Shown piece after piece: positions 51,775 to 59,291 of a DNA stretch of 64,000 nt. Numbering within the stretch: the stretch's first letter is position 1; each line of letters begins with the position of its first letter. A model generated the notes under the pieces. It saw nothing but the letters and a program-made list of their open reading frames with translations. It did no database searches and was not told the origin of the DNA. The DNA comes from Pantoea sp. AS-PWVM4 (GTDB lineage: Bacteria > Pseudomonadota > Gammaproteobacteria > Enterobacterales > Enterobacteriaceae), in contig NZ_ASZC01000002.1 in assembly GCF_000468095.1 (NCBI RefSeq), positions 457,979 through 521,978 of the forward strand, written 5' to 3'. The translations under genes were made by a program, and so were the position numbers.

Positions 51775-52059
51775 ATGAATAAATTATGTGCAGTTGTAGC
51801 CATCCTTATCTTGAGCAACGCAGCATCTGCTAACAGCATTAAGTACCCTGAACGCGCAGAGAGGCTACGGATTAATGGCATTGTCGATGTGCTATATGAC
51901 ATCAACAAAGAGGGGCGAGCTGAAAACATCAGGGTGCTGAATGCAGAACCAAAGTACGTGTTTGAAGGGAGCGTAAGAAAAGACATTGGGCACTGGGAAT
52001 TTCCACCCGAGAAGCCACAAAAAGATATTAATTTGCACATAGTATTCAAAGCAAACTAA
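51775..52059 (+). CDS. Secreted minimal TonB C-terminal-domain protein
   Basis: A 94-aa protein behind GGAGG. Residues 1-19 are a signal peptide (MNKLCAVVAILILSNAASA). The remainder is almost exactly one TonB C-terminal domain: YPERAERLRINGIVDVLYDI, NKEGRAENIRVLNAEPKYVF, and HWEFPPEKP. It has no proline-rich spacer or retained anchor, so it cannot transduce energy. Competing with host TonB for receptors in the periplasm is a plausible role (inference). Confidence 0.85.
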   Translation: MNKLCAVVAILILSNAASANSIKYPERAERLRINGIVDVLYDINKEGRAENIRVLNAEPKYVFEGSVRKDIGHWEFPPEKPQKDINLHIVFKAN

Positions 52060-52120
52060 CCACCAGAACTTGTGGTAATCTGCCTTGCAAAATTTCACCA
52101 CTATTTTTTGCGAGGGAATT

Positions 52121-52465
52121 GTGCATAAGAAATTTTTTTTATTAATTACCATCAGTGCTCTTGCCGGTTGTGTTAACACCTACACATACAGGGAAGACTA
52201 CAAGCCTCTGGAAACCTTTTACAGTTCAAAACCAGCACAGAATGTTCAGGAGTGCATTTTGTCAGAGTGGCAACAACACCCGCTTGGTTATCCTGTGACA
52301 CAGCAGAAAACAGGTAAGTATTTCAGTGTGCTGGGTGTTAGTGATAATGCTGATTCTTTCGAGGAAAATGGCAAAACCGTAGTTAATTACTATTCGCTAA
52401 GGGGTGCACTGGACCCCTGGCGAGGAATAAAAAAGAGAACAGCAGCGATAAAGCGCTGCCTGTAA
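52121..52465 (+). CDS. Phage-encoded lipoprotein
   Basis: A 114-aa protein, GTG start at 52121 behind GAGGG. The signal sequence ends in the lipobox ALAGC (residues 13-17). The mature part has ECILSEWQQHPLGYPVTQQK and a basic C-terminus. Position between J and fibre is where lom/cor-type lysogenic-conversion genes sit in lambdoid phages. No family named. Confidence 0.75.
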   Translation: MHKKFFLLITISALAGCVNTYTYREDYKPLETFYSSKPAQNVQECILSEWQQHPLGYPVTQQKTGKYFSVLGVSDNADSFEENGKTVVNYYSLRGALDPWRGIKKRTAAIKRCL

Positions 52466-52520
52466 AGTTTAAAGATGAACTCGGCCACTGCGCCGGGTTT
52501 TTTATTGCCCGGAGAAAATC

Positions 52521-53774
52521 ATGTCGGCAGGTACTATTGCGTTAACCAATGGCTCTACAGCTGTTAACGGTACGGGAACCACATTCACCACAGAGCTATC
52601 TCCTGGTGATTTCGTATACGTCACTGTAGGAGGCGCACCCTACACGCTGGTGGTTGCGTCAATAGCTTCAGATGTCAGCCTGACTTTGTCTGTAGCATTT
52701 GATGGACCAACGACCAGCGGTCTGTCATGGAACGCCGTACCTGCATCAATCCGGGTCGCCATCACTCAAAAAATCCTGAATGACTTCGCAATGGTTGCGC
52801 GAGGGATGATTCAGGAGAAGGCAAACTGGCAGCAGATTTATACCGGCACAGGTAATATTACGGTTAATCTTCCAGATGGCACCAGTTTTACTGGCCCTGC
52901 GTGGAACGGCATTGCAACCACGCTCGCTGGTAAAGCAGGGAATGGAGCGAATAGTGATATTACTTCGCTTACAGGATTAACGACTGCATTATCAATTGCA
53001 CAGGGAGGAACCGGAGCTAAAACAGCTTCTACCGCCTGGAAGGCGCTTTTAGACGGCAGGACAGCTTCAACGGCCAGAGATGATCTTGGTTTGGGAATTA
53101 CCAATACTGTTAACCTGAGTAGTCTGGAGTTGTATGCCGCAACTCCTTTTATAGACTTCCACTACGGAACCAGTTCTGCTGACTACACCCACCGGATAAT
53201 AGCAAGCTCAAACACCTTGTTGAATTTATCGTCTCGCTTCGTTGCGCAGGCAGGGTATGCCTCGAAAGCAGGCTCTACAGGAGCGATAGATGAGTCTGTG
53301 TCATGGAACTTTTATTGGAACTACAATAGCAACGTTGCTCTCGGCATGTTTATTGGCACATCCTTTATCGGATACGTCACCACACAATCCTCTTCTGATA
53401 AGGGATTGAAGAAAGATATTGAATATCAGGCAAATCCAGAGGCAGCGCTGGATGAAGTGGCCCAATGGAAGATAGCCACTTTTAAATATAAGGCCAGAGG
53501 AGAATACATTCCCGAATCCAGCGAAAAATTTGGGTTTATCGCTAATGACCTGAAAATTGTCAGCCCGGAATGTGTGGAAGGTGATGGGTTGCCGGAAGAC
53601 TATGACATTGTTGCCGATCCAAACAACCCGAACGCTTACACCTTGGACCAAGTAGCTTTGATAGCAAAACTCACGATGGCTGTCCAGGCGCAGCAGAAAT
53701 TGATAAGCGCCCAGAACAAGGCCATCACGGCCTTGGAGGACCGCATCGCTGCGCTGGAAGGTGCTGGTTCTTAA
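52521..53774 (+). CDS. Tail fibre with S74 intramolecular chaperone
   Basis: A 417-aa fibre protein. An N-terminal glycine/threonine-rich part (GTIALTNGSTAVNGTGTTFT) and a middle ITSLTGLTTALSIAQGGTGA are followed by a C-terminal peptidase S74 domain (about 290-417). That domain has the Ser-Lys dyad in SDKGLKKDIEY and a terminal coiled coil. It should trimerise and self-cleave. Confidence 0.92.
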   Translation: MSAGTIALTNGSTAVNGTGTTFTTELSPGDFVYVTVGGAPYTLVVASIASDVSLTLSVAFDGPTTSGLSWNAVPASIRVAITQKILNDFAMVARGMIQEKANWQQIYTGTGNITVNLPDGTSFTGPAWNGIATTLAGKAGNGANSDITSLTGLTTALSIAQGGTGAKTASTAWKALLDGRTASTARDDLGLGITNTVNLSSLELYAATPFIDFHYGTSSADYTHRIIASSNTLLNLSSRFVAQAGYASKAGSTGAIDESVSWNFYWNYNSNVALGMFIGTSFIGYVTTQSSSDKGLKKDIEYQANPEAALDEVAQWKIATFKYKARGEYIPESSEKFGFIANDLKIVSPECVEGDGLPEDYDIVADPNNPNAYTLDQVALIAKLTMAVQAQQKLISAQNKAITALEDRIAALEGAGS

Positions 53775-54306
53775 AAAAGCCCGCGTTCCGGGACGGGTGG
53801 GCGCGGGCAAATTATGTCTTGGATAATCAGCTCATGGCATGTCGGTGTGGCATACCATTTTTTGAGCTTAGCAGTATCTGACTGTAGTGCAAAAAAATAC
53901 CTGCACATGGCAGGTATAACTCATTCAAATGCAAAATCTCTCATGTACGCTACGCATGCTGTGTGTAGCCAGTTCATACAAAGTATGAGAGATGATTATA
54001 CATAAATATTTAGTAACTGATCATACCAGATTGCTATCGCACAAAAAAACCCGCCTAAGCGGGTAAGAAAGGATGGCTATTGTAGTTATGCACCAGGGTA
54101 AGTGCTTGATGAGAAAGAGTACATGTCAAACTTCACGCTGGCAATCAGGATTTTTCTCATAGCATTTTATGCAAAAAAAATTCGTTATGAGAAAGATGAA
54201 TTGTTATAATCGTTAATGTGTTCTATGTCACAGATCGCAGCGATGGAAAGCTCACTGTTCCCCACTATGCTTATTACTGAAGCAGATGATGAGACTGTAG
54301 TGAAAA
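53775..54306. other. Non-coding stretch after the tail fibre
   Basis: About 530 bp. Hairpins: GCCCGCG/CGCGGGC at 53779-53808 just after the fibre stop, ATACCTG/CAGGTAT near 53897-53913, and ACCCGC-CTAA-GCGGGT at 54049-54064 with an A run that makes it a leftward terminator. A weak frame at 53814-54005 lacks a ribosome site. No gene supported. Confidence 0.55.
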
Positions 54307-54510
54307 ATGAAAGAACTGATTTCGCATAGAGCAGGTATGATTGGATGTGCAATAGGTACAGCAGTAATCGAGTTAAGCGCAAAGGGTATACCGCTCAATC
54401 GCGATAACCTTTTGTATGAACTTGAGCGTATCGCTGCTGCATCGAAAGAATTGCCCGTAAAGGCCATAGCAAAGGATGCTGCAAACCTTCTCAGAAGAGG
54501 GTGTAATTAG
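54307..54510 (+). CDS. Small unknown prophage protein
   Basis: A 67-aa protein (MKELISHRAGMIGCAIGTAV...) predicted as three helices. The pattern GxAIxxAVIEL...G..LNRDNL resembles small regulators found near attR of [15 protein letters not shown] prophages (DUF2767-like, weakly). The ribosome site is weak. Confidence 0.5.
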   Translation: MKELISHRAGMIGCAIGTAVIELSAKGIPLNRDNLLYELERIAAASKELPVKAIAKDAANLLRRGCN

Positions 54511-54536
54511 AATCATCCTGGGCATGGTTGAGCGTC

Positions 54537-54710
54537 CTATGCTTCAGGTTGTCCCACTGGCCCTTTGCTCATCGGTCCACCTGGGATTGATTGCTCAGCT
54601 GGTACATTAGGTCGACCATCAGGGCCGATTGGCCTGTCAGGGTGATAACATCCCGCCAAAGCAAGCAGACTCACAAAGATAATCATCATCCAACCTAACG
54701 AATGTCTCAT
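54537..54710 (-). CDS. Small lipoprotein
   Basis: A 57-aa lipoprotein starting MRHSLGWMMIIFVSLLALAG; AAGGG is about 9 bases upstream of this ATG. The lipobox is LALAGC. The mature part is short and proline/glycine-rich (PDRPIGPDGRPNVPAEQS). A likely lysogenic-conversion gene. Confidence 0.6.
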   Translation of the reverse strand: MRHSLGWMMIIFVSLLALAGCYHPDRPIGPDGRPNVPAEQSIPGGPMSKGPVGQPEA

Positions 54711-54899
54711 ACGTGGCATCCCTTTTCATACAACTTAATGTTGCCACTTAAGCATAGTGCATCCTCGGGGCCTTTGGTCGCAGCCTGGATTTGCCTCATG
54801 CGAGTAGGTGAGTTTTACCACCATTTTGCCATCGTTTTACCATTGCGAAATTCAGGCAATAAAAAAGCAGCCGTAAATGGCTGCTTTCTCAGGGAATTT

Positions 54900-54949
54900 T
54901 GGTCGGCACGAGAGGATTTGAACCTCCGACCCCTGACACCCCATGACAG
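54900..54949 (-). pseudogene. 3' half of a tRNA-Pro (GGG) gene
   Basis: On the minus strand this reads anticodon stem CTGTC, loop ATGGGGT, variable and T arms, and acceptor 3' strand ending GTGCCGACCA. It matches the 3' half of [15 protein letters not shown] proL as I recall it. The 5' half is missing. A hairpin terminator (AAAGCAGCC/GGCTGCTTT, 54861-54889) follows. It looks like an attachment-site remnant. Confidence 0.8.
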
Positions 54950-54956
54950 TGTTAAC

Positions 54957-55370
54957 TTACTTCACATAAGTGGCGCAAGTGTTGCATTTATATCGACCAG
55001 CAAATTTAAAGTGGCCATCAACAGGACTCATTGATGATAATTTTTTAAGGGGACCTTCATAGCATTTTGGGCAAAAAGGGCCATTTGGTTTACCATCTAT
55101 CGGAGTAGTCCGCCAATATACTGAATCTCTAAAATCCAGGTCGTCAGAGGCGTTTATTTTGCCCTGCAATTCCGTTATCTGCCTCTTTAGTTCGTGCATT
55201 TCAAGTTGAGCATCGGCAAGCTCAATTTTTGCTTCTGAGAGTACGGAATATAATTCGCTAAATTTAAGGCGCATCTCGGCATCAGTATATGCGCTGGTAG
55301 CATTTTTTATTTCTTTAGCGAGATCAAAAGCCGTTTTGAGTGCAGCCAATCCAGTTACGATATCAGCCAT
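54957..55370 (-). CDS. Unknown protein with coiled coil and zinc ribbon
   Basis: A 137-aa protein starting MADIVTGLAALKTAFDLAKE. Residues 1-75 are helical/coiled coil; the C-terminus has two CxxC knuckles (FCPKCYEG and KCNTCATY), a zinc ribbon. It ends 7 bp before the tRNA-Pro fragment, so it was probably the terminal gene of the phage that left that scar. Confidence 0.7.
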   Translation of the reverse strand: MADIVTGLAALKTAFDLAKEIKNATSAYTDAEMRLKFSELYSVLSEAKIELADAQLEMHELKRQITELQGKINASDDLDFRDSVYWRTTPIDGKPNGPFCPKCYEGPLKKLSSMSPVDGHFKFAGRYKCNTCATYVK

Positions 55371-55509
55371 AAGTCCCTCACGTTTAAGGAAAAACCTTCA
55401 TAATATGCCGCTTACATGAACCGTAAGCATCTGATATGTTGAGTGTGATTTTTGAGCTTTTTTTATGAAAATGTCAACCAAAGCATTGTAAATCATACAT
55501 AAAGCGCCT

Positions 55510-55647
55510 GATTTAAAATCCCTCGATCGTAAGGTCGTGCGGGTTCAAGTCCCGCCCCGGGCACCATATTGAATACCGATTCAAACCGAATAAAATCAAA
55601 GCAATAAGCAGTGATGTCGTGACCGCCCAAGGGCGGTTTTTTTGTTT
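55510..55647 (+). repeat. attR: 138-bp direct repeat with displaced leuZ 3' end
   Basis: Identical to 14952-15089. Bases 55510-55566 are the original 3' end of leuZ, now without its 5' half, followed by the original terminator (55622-55643). It marks the right prophage boundary. Confidence 0.95.
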
Positions 55648-55957
55648 TTGTTCTGGCGTGACTGTGCGGTCTGAATACCACGCAAGCCAATCCCTCATGT
55701 AATATCTGTCAGGCTAATATTTCATCGCTTCCCACGTACAGATATCCTGGAGATCCAGGAGAATGCCTAATGATTTTTCGGCTTATTAGTCGGATATATA
55801 CCGGTTATATTGTTAAAACTATCGCAACAGTATCTTCACAAATCACAACCGGGTCATGATCCGCGGCGTGTCGGGGAGTTAGTCACCTGTCACAGATGCG
55901 GGAAACGTTGGGGAAATATGAGTGACTACCGTTAGCAACTTTTGCCGGGAGAACTTA
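55648..55957. other. Host junction right of attR
   Basis: About 310 bp where I see no gene I would defend. A 29-codon frame (55770-55859) behind GGAGA is noted but unsupported. The expected E. coli neighbour after leuZ is not present, so the region is strain-specific. Confidence 0.45.
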
Positions 55958-56221
55958 ATGATTATTTCACTGGAGAAAAGTAACGCCCTACAACGCATGC
56001 TGAAAGGAGCGAAATATTTACTCCGCGGTGACAAAGCAATAGGGCTGGAAGTCAGACGTGATGACAAAACTCGCAAGCTAAAGGAAGTTAATTGCCGCAG
56101 TCTGGCACCACTGCTGCGCGATGGTCTGGTTGAGTTTGCCTATTTGCCAACTGATATCACACGGTACTATGAAGTCAGGCTGACAGAGGCGGGTGTGAGA
56201 TTGGTAAGAGAACTGACTTAA
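55958..56221 (+). CDS. Small unknown protein
   Basis: An 87-aa protein starting MIISLEKSNALQRMLKGAKY behind GGGAGAA. Predicted helix-strand order and the ending YYEVRLTEAGVRLVREL resemble a winged-helix protein. It faintly recalls YjhX-type (UPF0386) proteins, but I do not assign it. Confidence 0.55.
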   Translation: MIISLEKSNALQRMLKGAKYLLRGDKAIGLEVRRDDKTRKLKEVNCRSLAPLLRDGLVEFAYLPTDITRYYEVRLTEAGVRLVRELT

Positions 56222-56305
56222 TGGACGCAACCTGTGCAAACGTTTGTTTGCACTGAATCGTCGCGGCGTAATTACGCTCGCCGCGACAATATACCTGGCT
56301 TGTTG

Positions 56306-56491
56306 TTATGGATTAAGCGACCGCTCATAGATATCGATGGCTGCCGTTATAATCGCTCCCTGGGACATACCACCCTGGCTGGCGAGTAACTCAATCCGCG
56401 CAATTGTGTCCAAAGGAAGCTTATAGGTTTTGGGTTTGATGCCGCGCTTTTCATCGCTACGTTTCTGAATATCACTGGCTGATTGAATCAT
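56306..56491 (-). CDS. Ribbon-helix-helix-like small protein
   Basis: A 61-aa protein starting MIQSASDIQKRSDEKRGIKP at 56491 behind AAGGGG. KTYKLPLDTIARIELLASQG then SQGAIITAAIDIYERSL fits a ribbon-helix-helix DNA-binding fold. The longer frame to 56581 lacks a ribosome site. Target unknown. Confidence 0.65.
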   Translation of the reverse strand: MIQSASDIQKRSDEKRGIKPKTYKLPLDTIARIELLASQGGMSQGAIITAAIDIYERSLNP

Positions 56492-56734
56492 GATTAACCC
56501 CTTGGTATCAGGGACATGAACGGCTAAAAGTTCCCTTCTCATCCTGAGCACTTGCGTGATCCCGTAAAGCGTCTGGAACATCGAGTTAATTGTAGCTGAT
56601 TTCGTGTTTTACTCTTTGTTTAGAAAAGTTTTTTTCAATTATGTGCACGACTTAAAAACTCCGAAATCGTGTACCCCGGAGGAAGAGGGGGAGCGAAGTC
56701 AGTCCCCCCTCAAGATGCGAATGTTTCTCTCTTG

Positions 56735-58054
56735 TTATGTTTCAGGGCGAAGATCAAACCAGTCAAAGATCATACTGGCAGTTGCCACCAACTTAACGTT
56801 ATTGCTGTATATGTCATGTTGGGCATTGACCGTTGCAACCTGGTTGTTATAGCGATCGTTTTCTGCCGTCAGCACATCCAGCAGGGTTCTTTTACCCAGG
56901 CGTAACCATTGCTCATAGTAAATTTTGCTCACCTGATCGGTTTCTTTACTCAGCTTCTGATATTCCCGGCTTTGTGCTTCGGCGGCATCGCGGCTTTGGG
57001 TCAGGTTATGCACCTGATACTCCATATCCATTTTGGTCTGGGCATACTGCGATTTTTTGGCTGAAGCACGGGCGGCAGACGCCTGAGCAGCCGCTTTTTC
57101 TGAACCGCCGGTAAAGGCATTCCACTGAACATTCAGGCCGGTGTACCACTGTCCGGCTTTGCCATTGCCATCTTTTGCCGTGCTTTTTGACACCACCCAG
57201 TTGAGCTGCGGCAGGCTGCTCGCTTTGGTTGCGGCAGTCAAGTGCTGAGCAGATTGCGCTTCGGCCTCGGCTTTTAACAGGGAGGGATGCTTACTCACCC
57301 TGCTCATTACCAGGGCGGTCGAAATGGGCTGCATTGTCCAGTCGAGTTTTTCAGGTAACGTGACAGCATCGCCAGTCAGGCGTTGCAACATGATCTCTGA
57401 TTGCCGACGCTGATCGTTAATTCGCTCCAGGGACGTTTCAGCGGAGAGCAGTTTGGCTCTGGCCTGCACCAGCTCACTGTAGCGGCCTGCATCCGTCTGG
57501 GTAATTTCACCCAGCATATTAACCAGCTCACGCATACGCTTGACGTAACCCTGCGTAATTTTTTGATTTTGCTGATAACGGCTCAACTCAATCAACTGGC
57601 TCAAGGTGTTGAAGGCAATCTGTTGTTTCTCAAATTCATATTGGTGTGCTGCGGCATGGGATTGCTGCGTCGCGCTGCCAATATTTTCGCGATTTTTCCC
57701 CCAGTCAAAAATTGTGGTGGTGACATTGACTGAAAAGCTACTGTCTTTCAGCCGATTATTGGTCGTTTCACTGCCACCGCCAAAAGAGGCCATCGGTGCC
57801 GTGCTGCCCAGCTGAATCTGCGGCCAGCGCGCACCTTTTACCTGATCGATGTCGTAATTGGCCGCCGTTTTATCCGCTCCGGCAACCTGAATTTCCGGGC
57901 TGTAACTCAATGCCTGATTAACCATCTTCGCCAACAAAGTACGCGTGTCTTTGTTCATCACGGTATCGAAGGTGCCGGACTGGATGGCATCCGGTGAGGC
58001 AATCACCCCGGTGCTGCTGGCAAGTAGTGCCAGCGTAATGAATGTCTTGCGCAT
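56735..58054 (-). CDS. TolC-family outer-membrane channel of a type I secretion system
   Basis: A 439-aa outer-membrane factor with signal peptide (about 1-19) and the duplicated long-helix pattern of TolC (FSVNVTTTIFDWGKNRENIG, YTGLNVQWNAFTGGSEKAAA). It is the last gene of the leftward operon, 4 bp after the fusion protein, and probably forms the exit duct for the adhesin at 62053. Confidence 0.92.
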   Translation of the reverse strand: MRKTFITLALLASSTGVIASPDAIQSGTFDTVMNKDTRTLLAKMVNQALSYSPEIQVAGADKTAANYDIDQVKGARWPQIQLGSTAPMASFGGGSETTNNRLKDSSFSVNVTTTIFDWGKNRENIGSATQQSHAAAHQYEFEKQQIAFNTLSQLIELSRYQQNQKITQGYVKRMRELVNMLGEITQTDAGRYSELVQARAKLLSAETSLERINDQRRQSEIMLQRLTGDAVTLPEKLDWTMQPISTALVMSRVSKHPSLLKAEAEAQSAQHLTAATKASSLPQLNWVVSKSTAKDGNGKAGQWYTGLNVQWNAFTGGSEKAAAQASAARASAKKSQYAQTKMDMEYQVHNLTQSRDAAEAQSREYQKLSKETDQVSKIYYEQWLRLGKRTLLDVLTAENDRYNNQVATVNAQHDIYSNNVKLVATASMIFDWFDLRPET

Positions 58055-58058
58055 ATTA

Positions 58059-59291
58059 TTATCTCTCCCTGAATGCTTCGCGCGCTTTTAAAACCGGCTT
58101 GAGCAGGTAAGACAGGATGGTTTTTTCACCCGTTTTAATCTCTACACTGGCCGTCATTCCCGGAATAATGGGAAAATTTTTCTCTTTAACCTGTAAATCC
58201 GTACCGTACGTGCGGACGTAAACACGATAGTAAGTCGCATCTTCGCGGCCAGAGCGCATTTTGGTTTCATCAATAATGGTGTCGGGGCTGATACTCTCGA
58301 TAACACCGTCGAGCCCACCATAAATGGCGAAGTCATACGCCGAGATTTTTACCGTGGCCGGTAGACCCGGACGTAGAAATGCCACTTCAGCGGGTTTGAT
58401 ACGCGTTTCCAGCAGCAGATTATCCTCAGAAGGGATCAGCGACATGATCTGCTCCCCACGAGAAATAACGCTGTCGATGGTCGTGGTTTTGATACTGTTA
58501 ATGGTCCCTTTAACCGGTGCCGTAATCAGCGCATGGTTAATGACGTCCTTACGTCCTACCAGACGGGCTTCGACCTGCGCAAACTCGGACTCCAGTCGCG
58601 TTAACTCGCTGTTGGCATCAGAACGATATTTGTTGGTACGGTCGGCGATTTGCACCCGGAGATCATTCGCCTGACGACGCAAACGCAGGATTTCCATGTC
58701 AGAGATCAGTCCACGCTTCGCCAGCGGTTCGGACAGGCTCACCTCTTTTTCCGCCAGCTCGAGGTTATGTGAGAGGGAGCTGATGCTATCGTCCAGCAGC
58801 TTGCGTCGGGTTTGATACGCTTTGGTTTCGTCCTGAACAATAGTATGGAAATCTTTGATCTCGTCCGGGAAATCCAGTGGCAAGTCATAGGCTTCAGCAC
58901 GGGCACGGGCGATGGAACCCTGAAGACCGTAGGACTTGGACAACTCCTCCTGATAGTTGGCTTCTGAGCGCGTTGAGTCGAGTCTCAGCAGCGGCTGTCC
59001 TTTTTCGACCAGTTGGCCTTCTTTTACGTACAGCTCCTGTAGTGTGCCATCCTCAAAACTCTCAATGGTTTGCTCATGGCTGGCAGGGATCACCTTAGCT
59101 TCGCCTTTGGTAACCTCTTCAACCACAGCAAAATGCGCCCACACCAGTGATGTTACGACCACAATCACCAGCAGCCAGAGCACCAGCATACTTTTTGGCG
59201 TCTTCTGCATAATGATGGCGTTTTGCAAATCGTCCAGGAAGGACATATCTTCCGCCTGAAGACGCGTTTTCGACTCTTTAGTGTTACGCAT
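58059..59291 (-). CDS. HlyD-family membrane-fusion protein
   Basis: A 410-aa periplasmic adaptor with one N-terminal helix (about 38-58), the first lipoyl half (VKEGQLVEKGQPLLRLDSTR), long coiled coils (100-235) and the C-terminal beta domains (RPGLPATVKISAYDFAIYGG and IPGMTASVEIKTGEKTILSY). It overlaps the ABC gene by 8 bp. Confidence 0.93.
   Translation of the reverse strand: MRNTKESKTRLQAEDMSFLDDLQNAIIMQKTPKSMLVLWLLVIVVVTSLVWAHFAVVEEVTKGEAKVIPASHEQTIESFEDGTLQELYVKEGQLVEKGQPLLRLDSTRSEANYQEELSKSYGLQGSIARARAEAYDLPLDFPDEIKDFHTIVQDETKAYQTRRKLLDDSISSLSHNLELAEKEVSLSEPLAKRGLISDMEILRLRRQANDLRVQIADRTNKYRSDANSELTRLESEFAQVEARLVGRKDVINHALITAPVKGTINSIKTTTIDSVISRGEQIMSLIPSEDNLLLETRIKPAEVAFLRPGLPATVKISAYDFAIYGGLDGVIESISPDTIIDETKMRSGREDATYYRVYVRTYGTDLQVKEKNFPIIPGMTASVEIKTGEKTILSYLLKPVLKAREAFRER

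Larger units (their letters stand above)
14952..55647. mobile_element. Complete-looking lambdoid siphovirus prophage (about 40.7 kb)
   Basis: It is bounded by the 138-bp repeats and holds integrase, immunity, replication, antiterminator, lysis, HK97-type head and lambda-type tail modules in lambdoid order. I see no obvious frameshift or insertion sequence in an essential gene, so it may be inducible. Morons sit between Q and lysis, between lysis and packaging, between tail-tip and fibre genes, and next to attR. Confidence 0.95.

Noticed and set aside
53814..54005. 63-aa + strand frame after the tail fibre
   Set aside because: No ribosome site, contains a hairpin, no recognisable protein features.
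54123..54209. 28-codon frame in the stretch before 54307
   Set aside because: Weak ribosome site and no conserved feature; probably chance in AT-rich DNA.
55770..55859. 29-codon frame right of attR
   Set aside because: Has GGAGA upstream but no independent support; too short to defend from sequence alone.
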